Source of the DNA: Zygnema cylindricum
Lineage: Eukaryota; Streptophyta; Zygnematophyceae; Zygnematales; Zygnemataceae
Direction: 5' to 3'
Length of the DNA: 64,000 nucleotides
Assembly (NCBI GenBank): GCA_037447655.1
Contig: JBBHKE010003360.1
Span: 108,885-172,884 of the forward strand
A model generated the notes under the pieces. That model made no database searches, had not been told where the DNA came from, and worked only from the letters and a program-made list of their open reading frames with translations. Below are positions 60,400 through 64,000 of the stretch, piece by piece; the stretch's first letter is position 1; the number at the start of each line of letters is the position of its first letter. Made by a program: the position numbers and the translations under genes.

Positions 60400-61941
60400 C
60401 TAGTCTAATTTTAACTTTTCTTTTAATCCACATTTTTCTCTACAATATTTTAACTTGGGAGACGACACAGGTTTGGTCATCATGTCAGCCACCATTTCTT
60501 CATCAGATTTATACACAAGATTTACAAATTTATTTTCAACCTTTTCTCTCACGAAGCTCAATCTTATGTCCATATGCTTAGCCTTGAAATGATGTTTTAA
60601 ATTAGTTGCAATAGCAATGGCAACCTGATTATCACAAAAAACTTCATGCACTCCCTCCTTCATATACCCCAATTCTTGCAACAAGGATTTGACCCACATC
60701 AACTCTTTCACAGCCGAACAAGAGGCCATATACTCAGCCTCCATAGTAGACTGAGCAACCACCTTTGTTGCTTACTGCTCCAACAAGATGCACCTTCCCC
60801 AACATAGAACACATCCTAGAAGTGCATCTTCTCATTGGTGCATCCCCATAACTGGCATCACTCCAAGTGGTGATATCAGTGTGCTCCCCTCCCAAATGCA
60901 ACCATAATTCTCTGGTTCCAACCTGATATCTCATGACTCTCTTGGCTGCCTCCCAGTCTCCTTCCTAGGATCATTAAGACTCCTAATGAGTACTCCAACT
61001 GCTGTCGCTATGTCCGGCCTGGTACAGTTAATAAAATAAATTAAACTTCCTACGACCTGTCTATAAGGGATAGACTTCATAAACTCTCTCTCCTCTGGAC
61101 TCATCTGATCATCTAAGATCATCACTCCTCCTTCTACACTCCCATCACTTACTTTTTTCAAGTCCATGGGAGTGGTACAACTGTTAGCATTTTCCATCTG
61201 GAATTTCTCAAGCATATTACCTATTGCTTCTTTTTGAGTAAGTCTGATAATCTTCTTCCCCCTATCTCTCTCCATTTGGATCCCCAAAATATATTTTGCC
61301 TCCCCTAAATCCTTCATATCAAATCTGCCCCTAAGATCTTTCTTTAGCCTATTGATATTCTCCAAAGACTTACTTAACACAAGTAGATCATCCACATAAA
61401 TTGCAATAAAAATGACACCATTCTCATCTTCAAACATATAGATAGAATGGTCAGAGCTGATCCGGTTGTATCCCAGATCGGTGAGAAACTCATCTAGTTT
61501 CTTTTTCCACTGTCGGGGAGCCTGTTTCAGTCCATATAAGGACTTTATGAGGCCAAAGCTTGAGTGAGGGCCCTAGAATGAAGTTCTTGGTAGCCATGTT
61601 TACTTTTTCCTACATTTGATTATCGTTCTCCACGGTCTTCACGACCGCCACTCCCAGTGCCTTGGTAATAAGAGTGAGGGGTGTCTCCTTCCCTTTCCCC
61701 TTTTTGAACACACTGCTGTCCCCATCATCTTCCTCATCCGCTGAAGCAGTCGCTCTTGCAGAAAACCTTACTCATATAAATCTTGGTGGAATTCTCGAAG
61801 GTGGACGTTTCACTTGTCCACTGAAGATACCCCAATATCGTTTTTCGCACAAAGCCCCCATCATCATGGCTTCTTAATAAATGAACCCAAATCCATTTCA
61901 GGTGGGCACCCTAAAGGGTGGGCTCATAGCCTGCAATTCTC
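60400..61941 (-). pseudogene. Copia pol remnant 2 (gag start, RT end, RNase H)
   Basis: RT fragment with IAIYVDDLLVLSKSLENIN (61437 downward), PYRQVVGSLIYFINCTRPDI and RNase H MVAQSTMEAEYMASCSAVKE ending at 60400. The RT piece 60931-61437 is longer and less broken than in remnant 1. The gag start near 61890 is more decayed. The gag-to-RT junction near 61570 matches that of remnant 1. Confidence 0.9.
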
Positions 61942-62948
61942 TGTCCTCCATTGGACTACAGAATTCAGGAAGCCTCTAGATAATTTTTAACTAACCCACT
62001 TCAAGCCACAACCTCTGATGCCCAAGGAGGCAAATTGACATTTTGACTGCATCCCTGTGCAGCCTCGACTTCCGTGAGTTTGTAGCAAAAAGAATCAATG
62101 AAAACGGCCAACCAGCTGATAATTTATAAGCCGGCAAAAATTATACAAAGCTCTCTTACTCAGAGGTGACTACCTACCAGATTTTCCTAAGTCCTAAACC
62201 CCTCTCACAACCCCTATCTACTGAAGTACGAACAAATCCTATGACTTTAAAGTACAGAAAGGTACTACTGCGGATGTTCTTTCTGTACGGCATGTGTACG
62301 ACAAGGCCACTTAGGGGACGCGTGTCGCCCTTCCGCTTGTCGTATGTTCCTCGGAATTCCTGCAACCAAATGTTATCTCTCCATGTGGCGCCAGGTCATG
62401 CCACGTCCATAAACGCCAAAAGTGACCATTCCGCGATCTCGGTAGTAATCTGTGCCGTCGGATTAAATTCGACATTAAATGTCGGTCGTCGAAACAAATG
62501 TTTGATTCATTTATTTTGTGCGAACTAACGTCCGCACTAAACTTTAACTAGTTCTATGTTCCTTCGTTCATATTTTATTTCATCGATTTTAGTACTATAC
62601 AAAAGTTTAAATATATATCAAACCCTATATATCCTAATGGACTTTTACGTTAGACTGGTTAGATTTAACGGCTACGCCGCGCTCTAACTAGTCGGAGGTT
62701 CAAGTCCTTCCGGACTCTACTTTTTGTTGAGAGTGACTTAAGTCACTTTTTAGTCGTGCCTATAGATCTGAGGTAGCCATGGCTCCATCACTCTCTCTCT
62801 CTTTCATTGACTACAACAAGTATGGGGGCAAGAGAGAAGAGATGGGGGCAAGAGAGAAGAGATGGAGGCAGGTTGCCTGTATTTTTCTTATTTGTTTCCG
62901 CTAATATATTTAGACCTAGAAAATACGCAAAAACTATTTATTTCAACA
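61942..62948 (-). repeat. LTR of copia element 2 (5' LTR)
   Basis: It is about 1,007 bp long. It is the most diverged of the four in its tRNA-like part, but its outer end shares the duplicated GGGGGCAAGAGAGAAGAGAT unit with LTR 57410-58416. Confidence 0.85.
62648..62717 (+). repeat. tRNA-like module in LTR (copy 4 of 4), decayed
   Basis: ACTGGTTAGATTTAACGG and GGAGGTTCAAGTCCTTCC: both boxes carry substitutions. Confidence 0.55.
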
Positions 62949-62998
62949 CTTAAGCTATGTTTGCCACCTTGCATGGGCATCATGGTAGTAACTGAAGA
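62949..62998. repeat. Shared right flank, second copy
   Basis: CTTAAGCTATGTTTGCCACC then TTGCATGGGCATCATGGTAG, identical in the quoted parts to 58417-58460, then ACTGAA followed by GAGCTCGCCATGG. Confidence 0.85.
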
Positions 62999-63003
62999 GC
63001 TCG

Positions 63004-63522
<519 letters not shown>

Positions 63523-64000
63523 ATTTACAATTGGTTGAATCTTTGTTTACGTAATTTGGTTCGTAGTTAGTGTGGATATAGATTTGACCGTGCGTCGTTT
63601 GCGTACTTTGGTTTTGTTTCGTATAGTTTGATGTAACATTTCGTGCGTGTATTTTTCACGTGTACACGATTAGATATGATTTGATTTATTTTGTTTCGTT
63701 TGAGTTCTAAGTACCTTACGTCGAGAAGTTTCGTTTCGCGCGACGTACATCTAGTATGTTCGTTTCGCATAAGTTAAGTTTGTCGTACAGGACAGTCAGT
63801 TCGGTTTCTAGTAGTTTCATTTTGTTTTGTACCATATTTACATCTAAGTACATTTAGACACTTCTAGAGTTAGTGTTCTAGATTGTTTCCACAACTTAGT
63901 TTAAAAGCCATTGTGTGAGTTAGATATAATAATTAGGAATCAAGTTAAGAGTCAATTAAGTAAGAATGAGTTAAGAGAAGTGTAATGTTTAAGGATTGAG
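63523..64000. other. Spacer to window end; no gene seen
   Basis: It is AT-rich with several TCGTTT/TTTCGTTTCG repeats (about 63590-63780). No splice-bounded coding segment was recognised on either strand. Confidence 0.45.

Larger units (their letters stand above)
59405..62948 (-). mobile_element. Ty1/copia element 2, internally deleted
   Basis: It has the same structure and the same deletion as element 1: 5' LTR 61942-62948, gag start, RT end, RNase H, polypurine tract, 3' LTR 59405-60386. It is clearly a sister copy; see findings for the duplication argument. Confidence 0.88.

Overview
This is about 64 kb of nuclear DNA from a streptophyte (a land plant or charophyte alga). The evidence is plant-type gene content: a TRB/SMH-type telomere-repeat-binding protein (end of Myb, linker-histone H1/H5 domain, Ala/Glu coiled coil), a DUF1995 plastid-family protein, a family-1 beta-glucosidase with 13 exons, and the plant form of STEEP1/UPF0428. 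Introns are many, with GT-AG borders. The DNA is AT-rich and packed with GA/CT microsatellites, minisatellites, MITEs and retroelement debris. I cannot name the species. No bacterial, CRISPR, rRNA or true tRNA gene feature was seen.

Layout. 1-5.3 kb: two copies of a long direct repeat with a 21-bp minisatellite. 5.57-11.22 kb (-): STEEP1 homologue, 7 exons. 12.10-12.35 kb: five regularly spaced CACGTG boxes. 13.91-16.61 kb (+): TRB-like gene whose N-terminal Myb exons I could not find. 18.03-18.43 kb: decayed Ty3/gypsy integrase. 18.93-21.93 kb (-): DUF1995 gene. 22-30 kb: MITE-rich spacer with a decayed non-LTR reverse transcriptase (26.3-27.6 kb) and a 644-bp terminal-inverted-repeat element. 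32.7-38.9 kb (+): multi-exon gene of unknown family. 40.73-49.03 kb (-): GH1 beta-glucosidase with an N-terminal membrane anchor. 50.5-51.1 kb: a second G-box group. 53.4-54.3 kb (-): orphan coding exon. 54.3-63.0 kb: two near-identical modules, each a Ty1/copia element (LTR, deleted gag-pol, LTR) in minus orientation; the elements carry the same internal deletion and the modules share flanks. 63.0-63.5 kb: very long GA tract.

The most striking pattern is that exon edges are 'echoed'. In at least five transcription units, the last or first few dozen bases of an exon, with the splice site or stop codon, occur again one to several times in the adjoining intron or 3' flank, usually next to GA/CT-rich DNA. 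Clear cases are STEEP1 exons 3 and 5, the TRB H1-domain exon and stop-codon exon, GH1 exons 7, 8 and 12, the unknown gene at 37.8 kb and the orphan exon at 53.7 kb. I know of no named repeat class that describes this.

The genes show no shared pathway; they look like unrelated single genes in repeat-rich DNA. All exon models were read by eye from splice signals, phase continuity and family knowledge, and were not tested against transcripts or databases.
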